Below are positions 48,098 through 57,142 of a DNA stretch of 64,000 bases, one piece after another. Every line of letters begins with the position of its first letter. Position 1 is the first letter of the stretch. The stretch is from JAAZMI01 sp050948785. GTDB taxonomy: Bacteria > Bacillota > Dethiobacteria > DTU022 > UBA8154. Below the pieces are notes generated by a model. The model was not told where the DNA came from. It saw only the letters and a list, made by a program, of their open reading frames with translations, and ran no database searches. The DNA is taken from contig JBMNEM010000006.1 in assembly GCA_050948785.1 (NCBI GenBank), forward strand, positions 315,662 through 379,661, read 5' to 3'. The position numbers and the translations under genes are program-made.

Positions 48098-48565
48098 TTA
48101 TAAAGTAAGTTTTACCAACATAAGAAGCATCTCCCGGAGCAGTCTGCCCCTTAATTTTTCTCTAAGCTGCTCATCTTTAACAAGTTGCAGGCTCTCCAGG
48201 GAGGCCTCCATTAATTTTGATTCACGAAAAGAAATGTATTTGGATTCATAAAGTCTCAGGATTAAACCTTTGGCTTTATCATTGCTGATCCCACCGGCCA
48301 TGCTGTCCTGAAAAAACATGACAAGAATATTTTCCACCGGCAGCTGAATTTTGCGAATACGGACAAACCCCTTGCCCCCCCTTTTACTCTCCACCAGGTA
48401 GCCTTTTTCCAACGTAAAGCGCGTCTCCAAAACATAATTTACCTGGGAGGGGACACAGCTGAATTTGCTGGCCAGTTCTTTTCTCCGAATATCGATAAAC
48501 CCTGCCGTACTCAGCGTCAAAAGTTTTTTAAGATAGTCCTCCATATTATTGGAAAGATTACTCAT
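48098..48565 (-). CDS. ctsR: Transcriptional repressor CtsR
   Basis: The winged helix begins MEDYLKKLL and contains the FSCVPSQVNYVL recognition segment and the glycine-rich wing KRGGKGFVRI. CtsR represses class III heat-shock genes and is released by heat or by McsB. Its operator lies about 75 bases upstream, so the operon is autoregulated. Length 155 aa is normal. AAAATGGAG-type sequence rather than a strong ribosome site precedes the ATG. Confidence 0.95.
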   Translation of the reverse strand: MSNLSNNMEDYLKKLLTLSTAGFIDIRRKELASKFSCVPSQVNYVLETRFTLEKGYLVESKRGGKGFVRIRKIQLPVENILVMFFQDSMAGGISNDKAKGLILRLYESKYISFRESKLMEASLESLQLVKDEQLREKLRGRLLREMLLMLVKLTL

Positions 48566-48637
48566 TTTTTCTCCATTTCATTTATAGACTAGCTTTTTCA
48601 TATTTAATCACTTTATACTTTTTTAAGCACTTTAGAC

Positions 48638-48672
48638 TTTGACCTTCTTTGACCTTTGTTAATACTATTATA
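48638..48672 (-). promoter_or_regulatory. CtsR operator and promoter of the ctsR operon
   Basis: The minus strand reads GGTCAAA-GAA-GGTCAAA (48654-48638), an exact CtsR direct repeat. A -10 box TATAAT lies at 48672-48667 with a weak -35 (TTGCAT) 19 bases further upstream, so the operator covers the start of transcription. Confidence 0.9.
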
Positions 48673-48834
48673 CACGATCAAGGGGTGGTAAATGCAAGTT
48701 TTATTTCTGCTATTTACAGACGTAAATAAGCCTTTCTACCCCCATAGGTTATCTTATTGAAGAGTTACGGGATATTTTATGTAATTGCTTTTAATATCTT
48801 TTATTTTAAAAACTTTTATCTATGTTTCTATTCT

Positions 48835-48860
48835 AAAAAGCCTTTAGGTGAATAAAGGTT
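48835..48860 (-). terminator. Weak terminator after the 102-residue gene
   Basis: On the minus strand CCTTTA-TTCACC-TAAAGG is followed by CTTTTTAG. The stem is short (6 bases), but the position, about 75 bases after the stop at 48936, fits. Confidence 0.4.
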
Positions 48861-48935
48861 AAGAGAACTATTAACTGCAGGCAGCACACTAAGGCTCGCG
48901 GGATCACCCAAACTTTAGGGAAAAGTATGCCTCTC

Positions 48936-49261
48936 TTACCGCCCCTCTGCCGTTAAAGCTGTTCCTGCTGAAAATACCAATCTTCCAATTCCCGGAATGT
49001 AGGAACTTTTTTTCCTCTTCGACAAACAGTTTTGATCGCTTTGACATAGAGCACCTGGTAGTGGTAAAAATAGGAACAGCAGGTGCCGCAGAGCTGCGAC
49101 CAGATGTTTTCCTGCCTCCAAAGATGAAAGAGTAAATCTGTACACTGTGAACACGGTTTCCAACGGTAAGTAAAAACCCATTCCCAAAAACGCTCTTGAA
49201 AAACTAGGAGGTTTTCTTCTATTTTTTTTCTTTTTCTTTCCTGGAGACTGACAACTTTCAC
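48936..49261 (-). CDS. Small Cys-rich hypothetical protein
   Basis: I do not recognise this family. GTG 49261 follows AAAGGGG by 7 bases, a good ribosome site. The 102-residue protein has a basic start (QERKRKKIEE), a CSQC pair near residue 37, a CGTC-C group near 58-62 and a further Cys near 79, with many aromatic residues, as in small zinc-binding proteins. A weak terminator follows. No homology is claimed; it could be a spurious frame in an otherwise empty 1-kb gap, but the ribosome site and terminator favour a gene. Confidence 0.5.
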
Positions 49262-49532
49262 GCTTTTACCCCTTTGTAAAGTAATTCCACCTGAAAAAAT
49301 AATTATGTGGTGGTCTAGCTTGATCTCTCTTATCTTATCCTGGATAAGTTGATCTCATGCATATTAAAGTATTATATTTCCAGCGGTGGAATCTAAAATA
49401 TAGGGCTAAGCTTGGCCTAAAATGGGGAATTCCAGATCCAGTCCCACGCTCCTTGACAAATTATTTTAAAAATTCGCTACTTTTATCTTAGTTTAGAAAA
49501 AACTTTTTGTCAACATCATCTCATTCCATGAA

Positions 49533-49564
49533 TAAAAAAAATCCAGAATTATATTGTCCGGATT
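49533..49564 (-). terminator. Terminator of the liv operon
   Basis: On the minus strand AATCCGGA and TCTGGATT pair (one G-T) and are followed by TTTTTTTATTC. It lies about 90 bases past the livF stop. The remaining 49262-49532 shows only AT-rich DNA with a small CTTATC/GATAAG hairpin. Confidence 0.7.
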
Positions 49565-49651
49565 TGTAGAAAAAGCAATGCATTAACCTACCAAATTATA
49601 CAACCTACAGGTGTACAGCAAAACCTGACTCCTGTTTTTAAATAATCTGGC

Positions 49652-50356
49652 TTACTCGCCTAAATAGGTCTTGCGCACTTCATCATTTTCCAGTAAAGAA
49701 GAGGCTTCATCATGAAGGGTAACCTGGCCTGTTTCCAGCACATACCCTCTATGGGCAACCCTCAATGCAAGCTGGGCATTTTGTTCCACAAGTAAAATTG
49801 TTGTACCCTGACGGTTAATATCCTCAATGATACGAAAGATTTCCTGGACGACCATCGGAGCCAGGCCCATCGAAGGTTCATCGAGCAGTAACAATTTGGG
49901 GCGGGACATCAAGGCCCGGCCTATGGCCAGCATTTGCTGTTCACCGCCGCTCAATGTTCCTGCAAATTGCTTCTCTCGCCCTTTAAGCTGGGGAAAGGTA
50001 TCAAAGACGGTCTTTAGATCCTGCTGCAGGCCATCTTTATCCCGGCGCGTATAAGCTCCCATCTCCAGGTTTTCCATGAGTGTAAGCCGTGGGAAAATAC
50101 GCCTGCCTTCAGGAACATGGGAAATGCCAAGCTTGACAATTTCATGGGGAGGAAAATCATCGATCTTCTTATCACAAAAATTGATCCGCCCTTCCGCAGG
50201 TTTAAGCAATCCCGAGATCGTCAGCAGAGTCGTCGTTTTACCGGCCCCGTTCGCGCCGATCAACGTCACGATCTCGCCTTCTTCCACCGTAAAGTTTATT
50301 TTTTTTAAAGCCTGGATATTGCCATAAAAAGTGGAAACATTTTCAACCAGCAGCAA
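49652..50356 (-). CDS. livF: Branched-chain amino acid ABC transporter ATPase LivF
   Basis: An ABC ATPase with Walker A IGANGAGKTTTL, signature LSGGEQQMLAIGRALM and Walker B LLLLDEPSMGLAP. The length of 234 aa and the STFYGNIQALKKI start are typical of LivF. It powers import together with LivG. It is the last gene of livK-H-M-G-F. Confidence 0.93.
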   Translation of the reverse strand: MLLVENVSTFYGNIQALKKINFTVEEGEIVTLIGANGAGKTTTLLTISGLLKPAEGRINFCDKKIDDFPPHEIVKLGISHVPEGRRIFPRLTLMENLEMGAYTRRDKDGLQQDLKTVFDTFPQLKGREKQFAGTLSGGEQQMLAIGRALMSRPKLLLLDEPSMGLAPMVVQEIFRIIEDINRQGTTILLVEQNAQLALRVAHRGYVLETGQVTLHDEASSLLENDEVRKTYLGE

Positions 50357-50400
50357 GTTATCCTAACCCCTCTCTTCAAAACAGTGTTGAGGCGCTCAGA

Positions 50401-51189
50401 TCAAGCGGAAGCTCCTAAATAGGCTTCGATTACCGCCTCGTTTCGTTGAATCTCCTGCGGCGACCCTTCAGCAATTTTCTTCCCATAGTTTAAAACGGCA
50501 ATCCGTTCGGAGATACCCATAACAACCTTCATATCATGTTCAATCAACAAGATCGTCTTCTCCATCTCATCCCGGATCCGGGAGATCAGTTGCATGAGAT
50601 TGATAGTTTCCTGGGGATTCATACCGGCAGCCGGTTCATCAAGCAGTAAGAGCTTGGGATCTGCAGCCAGGGCACGCGCAATCTCCAGGCGCCGCTGTTC
50701 TCCATAGGAAAGGTTTTTGGAAAGCTCGTCCTTTTTCGCCTCCAGGCCAACAAAAGATAATAAAGAAAGGGCAACTTCTCTTGCCTCTTTTTCTTCCTTT
50801 TTATACTTTGGACGGTAAAAAATAGCCCCCAGCAAGCCCGTGCTGGTGCGGCTATGCCCTCCAATAAGGACGTTATCCAACACAGTCATCCCCGCAAAAA
50901 GGCGAATATTTTGAAAGGTCCGCGCTATCCCCTTTTCTGTAATTTGGTGTGGTTTTAACCCTCCAATTTTTTCGCCATGCAGATATATATCCCCTCCCGT
51001 GGGCTGGTAATGCCCTGTGAAGAGATTAAACAAGGTGGTTTTCCCGGCGCCGTTTGGCCCGATCAGGCCTGCTATTTCCTTATCCTTGATAAAGAAATCA
51101 ACCTGATCCACTGCTTTTAAACCGCCAAAACTACGGCTGACCTGCACAGCATCAAGAATATAGCCATTGTTTGTTCTTGCTTCGAACAA
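50401..51189 (-). CDS. livG: Branched-chain amino acid ABC transporter ATPase LivG
   Basis: This second ABC ATPase has [13 protein letters not shown], the signature [15 protein letters not shown] and [13 protein letters not shown], plus the LivG-type insertion after RTFQNIRLF. Length 262 aa is standard. It lies 44 bases before livF. Confidence 0.93.
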   Translation of the reverse strand: MFEARTNNGYILDAVQVSRSFGGLKAVDQVDFFIKDKEIAGLIGPNGAGKTTLFNLFTGHYQPTGGDIYLHGEKIGGLKPHQITEKGIARTFQNIRLFAGMTVLDNVLIGGHSRTSTGLLGAIFYRPKYKKEEKEAREVALSLLSFVGLEAKKDELSKNLSYGEQRRLEIARALAADPKLLLLDEPAAGMNPQETINLMQLISRIRDEMEKTILLIEHDMKVVMGISERIAVLNYGKKIAEGSPQEIQRNEAVIEAYLGASA

Positions 51190-51271
51190 AATATTCTCAT
51201 CCTCCTTTTAAAAAGAAAAACGAAAAAACATCACTGCAAAATTTTCTGAAAAACAAATTTGCAGTCGATTG

Positions 51272-52153
51272 TTATTTGCTTATTTTAAAAAACTTTACTT
51301 TTTCCCAGGCTATCCCTTTACCTTGAAAAATACTGCGTCGAGACATTTTTTCTCCGATAATTCCCTCGGGCCTGACCCTCATCATCAGAACTAGAATGGC
51401 ACCATAAAACAGCTGCCTGTAATCGGCACTGGCCCTTAAAAGCTCCGGAATGGCTGTCAGCGCCGCAGCACCGATAATCGAACCCCACATGCTGCCCAGG
51501 CCACCTAAAACAACCATACACAGGTGTTCAATAGAGCGCAAAAAACCAAAACTGCCGGGGTGAATATACTGAAAATAGTGTGAGAAAAGCCCTCCCCCGA
51601 GACCGGCAAAAAAGGCTCCCACACCAAAAGCCAGGATTTTAAAATAAGTGGTATTGATCCCCATCGATTCAGCGGCGGTTTCATCTTCCCGGATAGCGAC
51701 CAGCGCCCGGCCAACCCGTGATTTTAAAATACGGCTCAAAATAAAAAGGGTTAGAATAGCGGCGATAACAACCCATAACAGTGTGGTATTTTTCGGTATG
51801 CCCCTTAAACCTACCGCCCCGCCGGTGATCTTCAGGTTCAAAAAAACAATCCGCACTATTTCACCAAAACCAAGGGTAGCTATAGCTAAATAGTCACCTC
51901 TTAGCTTGAGTGTGGGTATACCAATCAAAACACCAAAGAAGGCCGCCGTCAAGGCACCAAATAAAAGGGAAGCAAAAAAAGGAAGGCCTAATTTAAGAGT
52001 TGCCAGCGCGGCGGCATAGGCCCCTATACTCATAAAGGCAGCGTGGCCGATGGATAGCTGGCCTGTAAATCCGGTGATCAGATTCAAACTGGTAGCCATG
52101 ATAATATTAATGCCCACCAAGATCATTATTTGTAAATAATATGCACTAAACAA
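51272..52153 (-). CDS. livM: Branched-chain amino acid ABC transporter permease LivM
   Basis: A polytopic membrane protein with about eight helices. NLITGFTGQLSIGHAAFMSIGAYAA and the ATLGFGEIVRIVF block are conserved in LivM, as is GGLGSMWGSIIGAA. The start is TTG 52153. The pathway substrate could also be another amino acid or a short amide, since this transporter family is broad. Confidence 0.9.
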   Translation of the reverse strand: MFSAYYLQIMILVGINIIMATSLNLITGFTGQLSIGHAAFMSIGAYAAALATLKLGLPFFASLLFGALTAAFFGVLIGIPTLKLRGDYLAIATLGFGEIVRIVFLNLKITGGAVGLRGIPKNTTLLWVVIAAILTLFILSRILKSRVGRALVAIREDETAAESMGINTTYFKILAFGVGAFFAGLGGGLFSHYFQYIHPGSFGFLRSIEHLCMVVLGGLGSMWGSIIGAAALTAIPELLRASADYRQLFYGAILVLMMRVRPEGIIGEKMSRRSIFQGKGIAWEKVKFFKISK

Positions 52154-52328
52154 CCTTTATTTCACCTTCTTCAAGGCAAAGCAGAATAAATGCTCCTAAA
52201 AATATTTAATCTTTCCCTGGATACATAATATTATATTGACCCTTCATCTTAAAGGCAAGCAAACCTACCCCTCTAAAACCGCATGTATTCCTCAAAAGGT
52301 GTTCCTCAATCTGCCATGCGAGTAATAC

Positions 52329-53201
52329 CTACACTTTTTCCTGCATAAACCTACCAATCAGCCCCGCAGGTTTAAAAAACAAAACGATAATCAGTATCGT
52401 AAAAGCAACCGCATCACGGTACTGGGAAGAAATATAGGCGACGCCCATGACTTCGGCAACACCCAGCAAAAGCCCGCCCAGCATCGCTCCGGGAATACTG
52501 CCAATGCCGCCCAGAACGGCCGCAACAAAACCTTTTAAACCGGGCATCAGGCCCATCATCGGGGAGACAGAGCGAAAATAGATGCCGACCATTACTCCTG
52601 CCGCCGCCCCCAGACCCGAACCCACGGCAAAGGTTGTTGTAATAATCTGATTAATATTTATGCCCATCAAACTGGCAGCGTCTTTATCCTGAGCCGTAGC
52701 GCGCATTGCTTTACCGATTTTGGTTTTCTGGATTAAAAAAGTTAATCCGACCATTAAAAGAAAGGAAACCACCAAGATGATTAGCTCCACCCTGGAGATG
52801 GTGACCAAAGAAGTCTTGTAGACTTTAGAGACAAAGGGACTGGGAAAAGAATAAGGACGGGCCCCCATCACAAGAAGGGCCAGGTTCTGCAAAAATATGG
52901 AAGCCCCGATCGCGCTGATTAAAGCTGCCAACCTGGAAGAACGACGTAGAGGCCGGTAAGCTACAAATTCAACAGTAACACCCAAAAGGCTGGCCAACAC
53001 CATGGCCACAAAAAAAGCCACAACAAAAGGAACTTCGAAAACCGTAACAAGATACATCGCCACAAAAGCACCGAACATGTAGATCTCACCGTGGGCAAAA
53101 TTAATCAGCTCCACAATACCATAAACCATGGTATAACCTAGAGCAATAAGAGCATAAGTGCTGCCGAGAACTATGCCGTTTATTAATTGCTGAAAAAACA
53201 T
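52329..53201 (-). CDS. livH: Branched-chain amino acid ABC transporter permease LivH
   Basis: The partner permease, with GIVLGSTYALIALGYTMVYG, NFAHGEIYMFGAF and AAVLGGIGSIPGAMLGG. It has about eight hydrophobic helices and a normal length of 290 aa. A gap of 175 bases separates it from livM. Confidence 0.92.
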   Translation of the reverse strand: MFFQQLINGIVLGSTYALIALGYTMVYGIVELINFAHGEIYMFGAFVAMYLVTVFEVPFVVAFFVAMVLASLLGVTVEFVAYRPLRRSSRLAALISAIGASIFLQNLALLVMGARPYSFPSPFVSKVYKTSLVTISRVELIILVVSFLLMVGLTFLIQKTKIGKAMRATAQDKDAASLMGININQIITTTFAVGSGLGAAAGVMVGIYFRSVSPMMGLMPGLKGFVAAVLGGIGSIPGAMLGGLLLGVAEVMGVAYISSQYRDAVAFTILIIVLFFKPAGLIGRFMQEKV

Positions 53202-53291
53202 AACCCCACCTCAAGTAGTGACTTAGACCAATCATTAATTTAATACTGCTGTTTTTAAAAAATAGCTGTAAAACCATGGAGCATCATTACT

Positions 53292-53324
53292 CCGAAGAGG
53301 AGGGAAAACCTTCCTCCTCTTCGG
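53292..53324. other. Strong hairpin between livK and livH
   Basis: CCGAAGAGGAGG and CCTCCTCTTCGG pair perfectly over 12 bases. The T-run lies on the plus strand side only, so on the minus-strand operon it is likely an mRNA processing or partial-attenuation hairpin rather than a full terminator. It would favour higher livK than livHMGF expression. Confidence 0.55.
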
Positions 53325-53343
53325 CCTTTTTTACCAACTACTG

Positions 53344-54504
53344 CTATCTGATCCGTGTGAAAACCCCATCTTCAACTTTCAGAATCAATACATCCTTCAG
53401 GGTATCCCCTTCTTCGTCAATGCTTGTATTGCCTGTAATACCGGGGAAATCCTTGGTTTCAGCCAAGCCCTCGCGAATTTGTTCGGAATCGGTTCCCTTG
53501 GACTTCATCGCGGCAATGACAATACAGGCAGCATCATAGGCCTGCGCCGCAAACATATCCGGTTCTTCATTAAAAAGCTCCCGGTAGTTGTTCACAAAGT
53601 TTTGGACAGCGGAAGATTCATCACCGGAATGAAAACCGGCAGTAAAGATCGCTCCTTCGACTGCATCTCCGCCAATCTCCATGAGAACCGGGGAATAAAA
53701 GCCATCTGCCCCCAGGAACTGTACCTCCATACCCTGCTCCAGACCTTGTTGGGCAATCTTGGCCGCCTCCGTATAATAACCGGCAATAAAAATGGCCTCC
53801 GGACCTTTCGTCTGGATACTGGTCAGCTGGGGTTTGAAATTTTCATCGTTATCCATGAAAGCCTCAACGGCCACCACTTCAGCCAGTTCTTTAGCAGTCT
53901 CTTCAAAAGCATTTTTCAAGGCCACACCGTAGTCGTTATTGGTGTAAAGGATCGCAAATTTATTAAAGCCCAGCTCTGTAACGGCATATTCTGCCAGCTG
54001 GGAAGCCTGCACTTCATCAGAAAGACAGTTCCGGAAAAGGTAGGGGTTACCAATGGTCAACCCTGTCGCTGTGGAGGACGGGGAAATTGCCGGGACCTCG
54101 CCGCGCATGGCAATAGGCCCGCCCGCTTCGGTTTCCGAACTCAGAACCCCGCCGACAATCACATTTACTTTGTTCTGTTCAATAAGCTTGGAAAAAGCAT
54201 TGGCCGCTTTAGACCAATCCCCTTCGGTATCTTCGGCGTTAAGCTCCAGGGTAACACCAGGAATCTCCTCGTTTGCGTTCGCTTCATCAATGGCAATCTG
54301 TACACCATTGCGTACGCTGGTGCCGTAAGTAGCCGCTCCTCCCGTCAGCGGCCCGACCATACCGACTTTAACCACATTGGCTCCCGTGGAAAGCTCGTCC
54401 CCTTCCTGCTCAGGAGCTGTTCCCGGCTGGGCACAACCTGTAATCATGACCAAAACCATGCAAAAAATTAACATTGTAGCCCAAAAAATATTTTTTCTCT
54501 TCAT
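53344..54504 (-). CDS. livK: Branched-chain amino acid ABC transporter substrate-binding lipoprotein LivK
   Basis: A lipoprotein signal peptide ends in ITGC (Cys24), so the protein is anchored outside the membrane. The periplasmic-binding type I fold follows, with VGMVGPLTGGAATYG, the GGVLSSETEAG segment and the YTNNDYGVALKNAF loop. It captures the substrate for LivHMGF; leucine-type amino acids are the family norm. First gene of the operon. Confidence 0.92.
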   Translation of the reverse strand: MKRKNIFWATMLIFCMVLVMITGCAQPGTAPEQEGDELSTGANVVKVGMVGPLTGGAATYGTSVRNGVQIAIDEANANEEIPGVTLELNAEDTEGDWSKAANAFSKLIEQNKVNVIVGGVLSSETEAGGPIAMRGEVPAISPSSTATGLTIGNPYLFRNCLSDEVQASQLAEYAVTELGFNKFAILYTNNDYGVALKNAFEETAKELAEVVAVEAFMDNDENFKPQLTSIQTKGPEAIFIAGYYTEAAKIAQQGLEQGMEVQFLGADGFYSPVLMEIGGDAVEGAIFTAGFHSGDESSAVQNFVNNYRELFNEEPDMFAAQAYDAACIVIAAMKSKGTDSEQIREGLAETKDFPGITGNTSIDEEGDTLKDVLILKVEDGVFTRIR

Positions 54505-54728
54505 TTTTTAATCTTCAACCCCCTTTTTTAATCAAAAAAAAATAAAATTGGCTTCCCAGCAATTTACCTCCTCCCCAAACGCCCACTAACACCCACAAAA
54601 ATATTTATTCAACAAAACTATCAAAAAACCTGCTTTAGAGTCAAGAAAATTAAAGTAAACACAAGAATAATTCTTTAGACTTCCCCCGGGGGGAAAAAAC
54701 TGTATTTTACTGAATAAACCTGGAGCAG

Positions 54729-54754
54729 CCGCGGGGACGGTCCTTGTGGCTGGT
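54729..54754. repeat. 26-base GGGGACGG repeat, copy 1
   Basis: This 26-base copy contains GCGGGGACGGTCCTTGTGG and is identical to the copy at 54804-54829. The pattern is seen flanking REP-type mobile elements in related genomes, as I recall; no transposase lies nearby. Confidence 0.7.
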
Positions 54755-54803
54755 AGGCGCAACCGACACTCACCCGAAACGCCATTTCACCAACCGCGGG
54801 CAA

Positions 54804-54829
54804 CCGCGGGGACGGTCCTTGTGGCTGGT
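54804..54829. repeat. 26-base GGGGACGG repeat, copy 2
   Basis: The exact second copy starts 75 bases after the first. Between them lie CGCAACCGACACTCACC and a short CAACCGCGGG doublet (54791-54810). The 352-base gap 54505-54856 has no gene I can support. Confidence 0.7.
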
Positions 54830-54856
54830 CCACAAAGATCGTTTCCGCGGTTACAG

Positions 54857-55735
54857 TTATGGTATGTACTGGCGGTCTTTTAAAACAGGGGCAAAAAGAT
54901 CCCCTTTTTGCTGCAGCCGAGGAATAATATTCTTCATGTGGAAAGAAGCAGGTGAAAAATCAGCAGCAGCAATTTCAGACCATTCCAGGGGAGTAGAAAC
55001 CGGCGCCCCGGGAAGGGGCCGGGGAGAATAAGGAGCGACAAGGGTTTTCCCACGGGCGTTTTGCAGATAATCCAGGTAAATCTTCTTACCTCGCCGGGAT
55101 ATTTTCCTTTCGAGGGTGGTTATCGACGGTAACATTTGAAAAAGCTCTTTAAAGATAGCTGCACAAAAATCCCGGATGTGTTGATAACTATAAACAGGCT
55201 GCACGGGAAGGTAAACCTGGATCCCCCGGGAGCCGGATGTTTTTGGATAGCAGCGCAGCCCTTTGCTGACAAGCAGATCTCTTAAAGTTTGGGCAACACG
55301 GCAGATTTGGGGAAAAGTAACCCCTTCCATGGGATCCAGATCAAAAACAGCAAAATCAGGGTTTTCCAAGGTGTTTTCTGCAGATAGCCATGGGTGGATC
55401 TCCAAACAAACCTGATTGCCCAGCCAGGTCAAGGTTTCCGGCCCGGTAGGAACGATATAATTTGTCATTTTTTCTTGATGCTTGAAAGGTACAGTTTTGA
55501 TCCAGGCCGGCGCACCTTGCGGACAATTTTTTTGAAAAAACCCCGGCCCGCCGATACCTTCGGGAAAACGCTGAAAAACCAGGAAGCGGTTTTGGAGATG
55601 GGGCAGCATATAAGGAGATACTTCCAGGTAATACCGGATCAAATGATACTTGGTTATGCCCTCGCCGGGCCATAATTCCTTTTCCAAATTAGTCAACTGC
55701 ACATTTTTGTTGTTAACTTCAAGGGAAACGGGCAT
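54857..55735 (-). CDS. ligD: LigD-type polymerase (primase) domain protein
   Basis: This is the stand-alone polymerase module of bacterial end joining. LTNLEKELWPGEGITK is its start, FDLDPMEG carries the two catalytic Asp, SGSRGIQVYLP replaces the common SGxxGLHVYVP with Gln for His (as in some Bacillus proteins), and YLDYLQNARGKT is the third conserved block. It adds nucleotides, often ribonucleotides, at broken ends. ATG 55735 has GTGGAGG 8 bases upstream. No phosphoesterase domain is attached. Confidence 0.9.
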   Translation of the reverse strand: MPVSLEVNNKNVQLTNLEKELWPGEGITKYHLIRYYLEVSPYMLPHLQNRFLVFQRFPEGIGGPGFFQKNCPQGAPAWIKTVPFKHQEKMTNYIVPTGPETLTWLGNQVCLEIHPWLSAENTLENPDFAVFDLDPMEGVTFPQICRVAQTLRDLLVSKGLRCYPKTSGSRGIQVYLPVQPVYSYQHIRDFCAAIFKELFQMLPSITTLERKISRRGKKIYLDYLQNARGKTLVAPYSPRPLPGAPVSTPLEWSEIAAADFSPASFHMKNIIPRLQQKGDLFAPVLKDRQYIP

Positions 55736-56176
55736 GAGTGAGGCCTCCACATGGTGGCGGCGGGTGCTGGCAGCGGAAGCTCACAAGTTATGCTCATAAA
55801 TTCCAGCTCAGCTCACGGCGCAGTAGCCTCTTCGGCAAAGCCTCACGTCCTGTTCGCCTGCCGGCAGCCGGCATCCCTGCCAGCTGAACCCCTTCCAGCC
55901 TTCGCTTCACCGCGAACTTTTTGCTTCGCTCTACAAATCGCTTCCGCCGACAGCACACCGCCCCACAAAGTAATCAGCAAAGATAATAAATCCGCGGAAT
56001 CTATCATAATTACCTCTAGCTGCTGACCTCCTGTCAGCAGAACCTTCTCCAGCCCCGCTTCGCTAAATGTGAACAATACTCTCCAGCGACAGCACCGCCC
56101 TCAATAATGCATTAAATCGCTTCCGACGATAGCAACATCGCCCATCTCCCGTAATTAAACAGGCATGGAACCGGGT
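55736..56176. other. 440-base spacer with decayed repeats inside the end-joining locus
   Basis: No convincing gene is seen on either strand. AAATCGCTTCCG occurs twice (55935 and 56114), each followed by a variant of CGACAGCA-CCGCCC; a third partial copy is at 56086-56100. Composition is richer in GC than the flanks. It separates two genes that are usually adjacent. Confidence 0.5.
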
Positions 56177-57103
56177 TTAAGTAATCAGGCGCGGGGCACG
56201 GAGTTTTAGGGTCGGGGTCCACTCACTGAAGGTAACCCGGACTTTTTTATGGGGCTCTACAAAGAGATAACCTCTTCCCGGGGAGAGGACAAGGTTTTTA
56301 AAAGGAGGTTCCGAAGATCTGTTTTCCTGAGCCCAGTCATACCAGGCAGCTAAATCCTTTTCCCTTAAACCGCTGCTTACATTGCCGATATACCGCAATT
56401 TGATTCCGGGTCCCCTTATTGCTTCCGGTTCTTCCTCTTCCAGGCCCAGGAGCAGAGAAACCGGCCTTTGATCCCGCATAGCAATCCCCCCTACATAAGC
56501 TTCCAGGGTTTGCTGGATTTTGATTTTCAACCAGTAGCTGGAACGGCGTGGTCCTGGGATATAAGGGCTGTCCTTTTTTTTGGCTACCACCCCTTCCATC
56601 CCTTTCTCCTGAACTGTTTTCAGCAGCACCTCTCCCTCCTGATAACTGGGCGTAAGATGCAAATATTCCCCGGTCAGGATATGCTTAAAAATCATTTCCT
56701 GGCGAGCTTCCCACGGCTGCTCCAGAAGCCAGGTACCGTCAAAGTAAAGCAGATCAAAAACCATATAGTAGGCCGGAACCAACCCGGCCATCCTGGTCAC
56801 AACTGCGGGGCCGGCCCGTTCCCTTTGCATAATCGTATAAAAATCAGGGCGGTTTTCCCGGAGAGCAATGATTTCTCCATCGAGAATCGCACTTTTACCC
56901 CGGACCAGTTCCGGTAGCACAGCCAGTTCCGGGTAAAGTACGCTTTTATCTTTTAAACTTCGGCCCTGCAAGCGGACCCTCTTACCGGAGACAAAAGCCA
57001 GCAGCCGCACCCCATCCCATTTTATCTGGTAGGAATAATCCGGGTTTTCGATTAGTACTTTTTTGGACTGTGGTTCCATCGGGATAATTTTTTGTTCCAA
57101 CAT
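56177..57103 (-). CDS. ligD: ATP-dependent DNA ligase (LigD ligase domain)
   Basis: The adenylation motif KWDGVR carries the active lysine, with DGEIIAL, YYMVFDLLYFDG, EGVVAKK and WLKIKI as motifs III-V, followed by an OB-fold domain. It seals nicks after end joining. ATG 57103 is chosen because AGGAG lies 9 bases upstream; the frame extends to 57142 without it. Length 308 aa is that of the ligase module alone. It lies 40 bases after the Ku gene. Confidence 0.92.
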   Translation of the reverse strand: MLEQKIIPMEPQSKKVLIENPDYSYQIKWDGVRLLAFVSGKRVRLQGRSLKDKSVLYPELAVLPELVRGKSAILDGEIIALRENRPDFYTIMQRERAGPAVVTRMAGLVPAYYMVFDLLYFDGTWLLEQPWEARQEMIFKHILTGEYLHLTPSYQEGEVLLKTVQEKGMEGVVAKKKDSPYIPGPRRSSYWLKIKIQQTLEAYVGGIAMRDQRPVSLLLGLEEEEPEAIRGPGIKLRYIGNVSSGLREKDLAAWYDWAQENRSSEPPFKNLVLSPGRGYLFVEPHKKVRVTFSEWTPTLKLRAPRLIT

Positions 57104-57142
57104 AAAAAGGCACTCCTGAAAAGCACAATATACACACTGCAC

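Noticed and set aside
53479..54471. 330-residue open frame antisense to livK
   Set aside because: It lies wholly over the recognised lipoprotein gene and has no ribosome site.
55751..56076. Short frames on both strands in the ligD gap
   Set aside because: Low-complexity, no ribosome site, and repeat-derived sequence; no family recognised.
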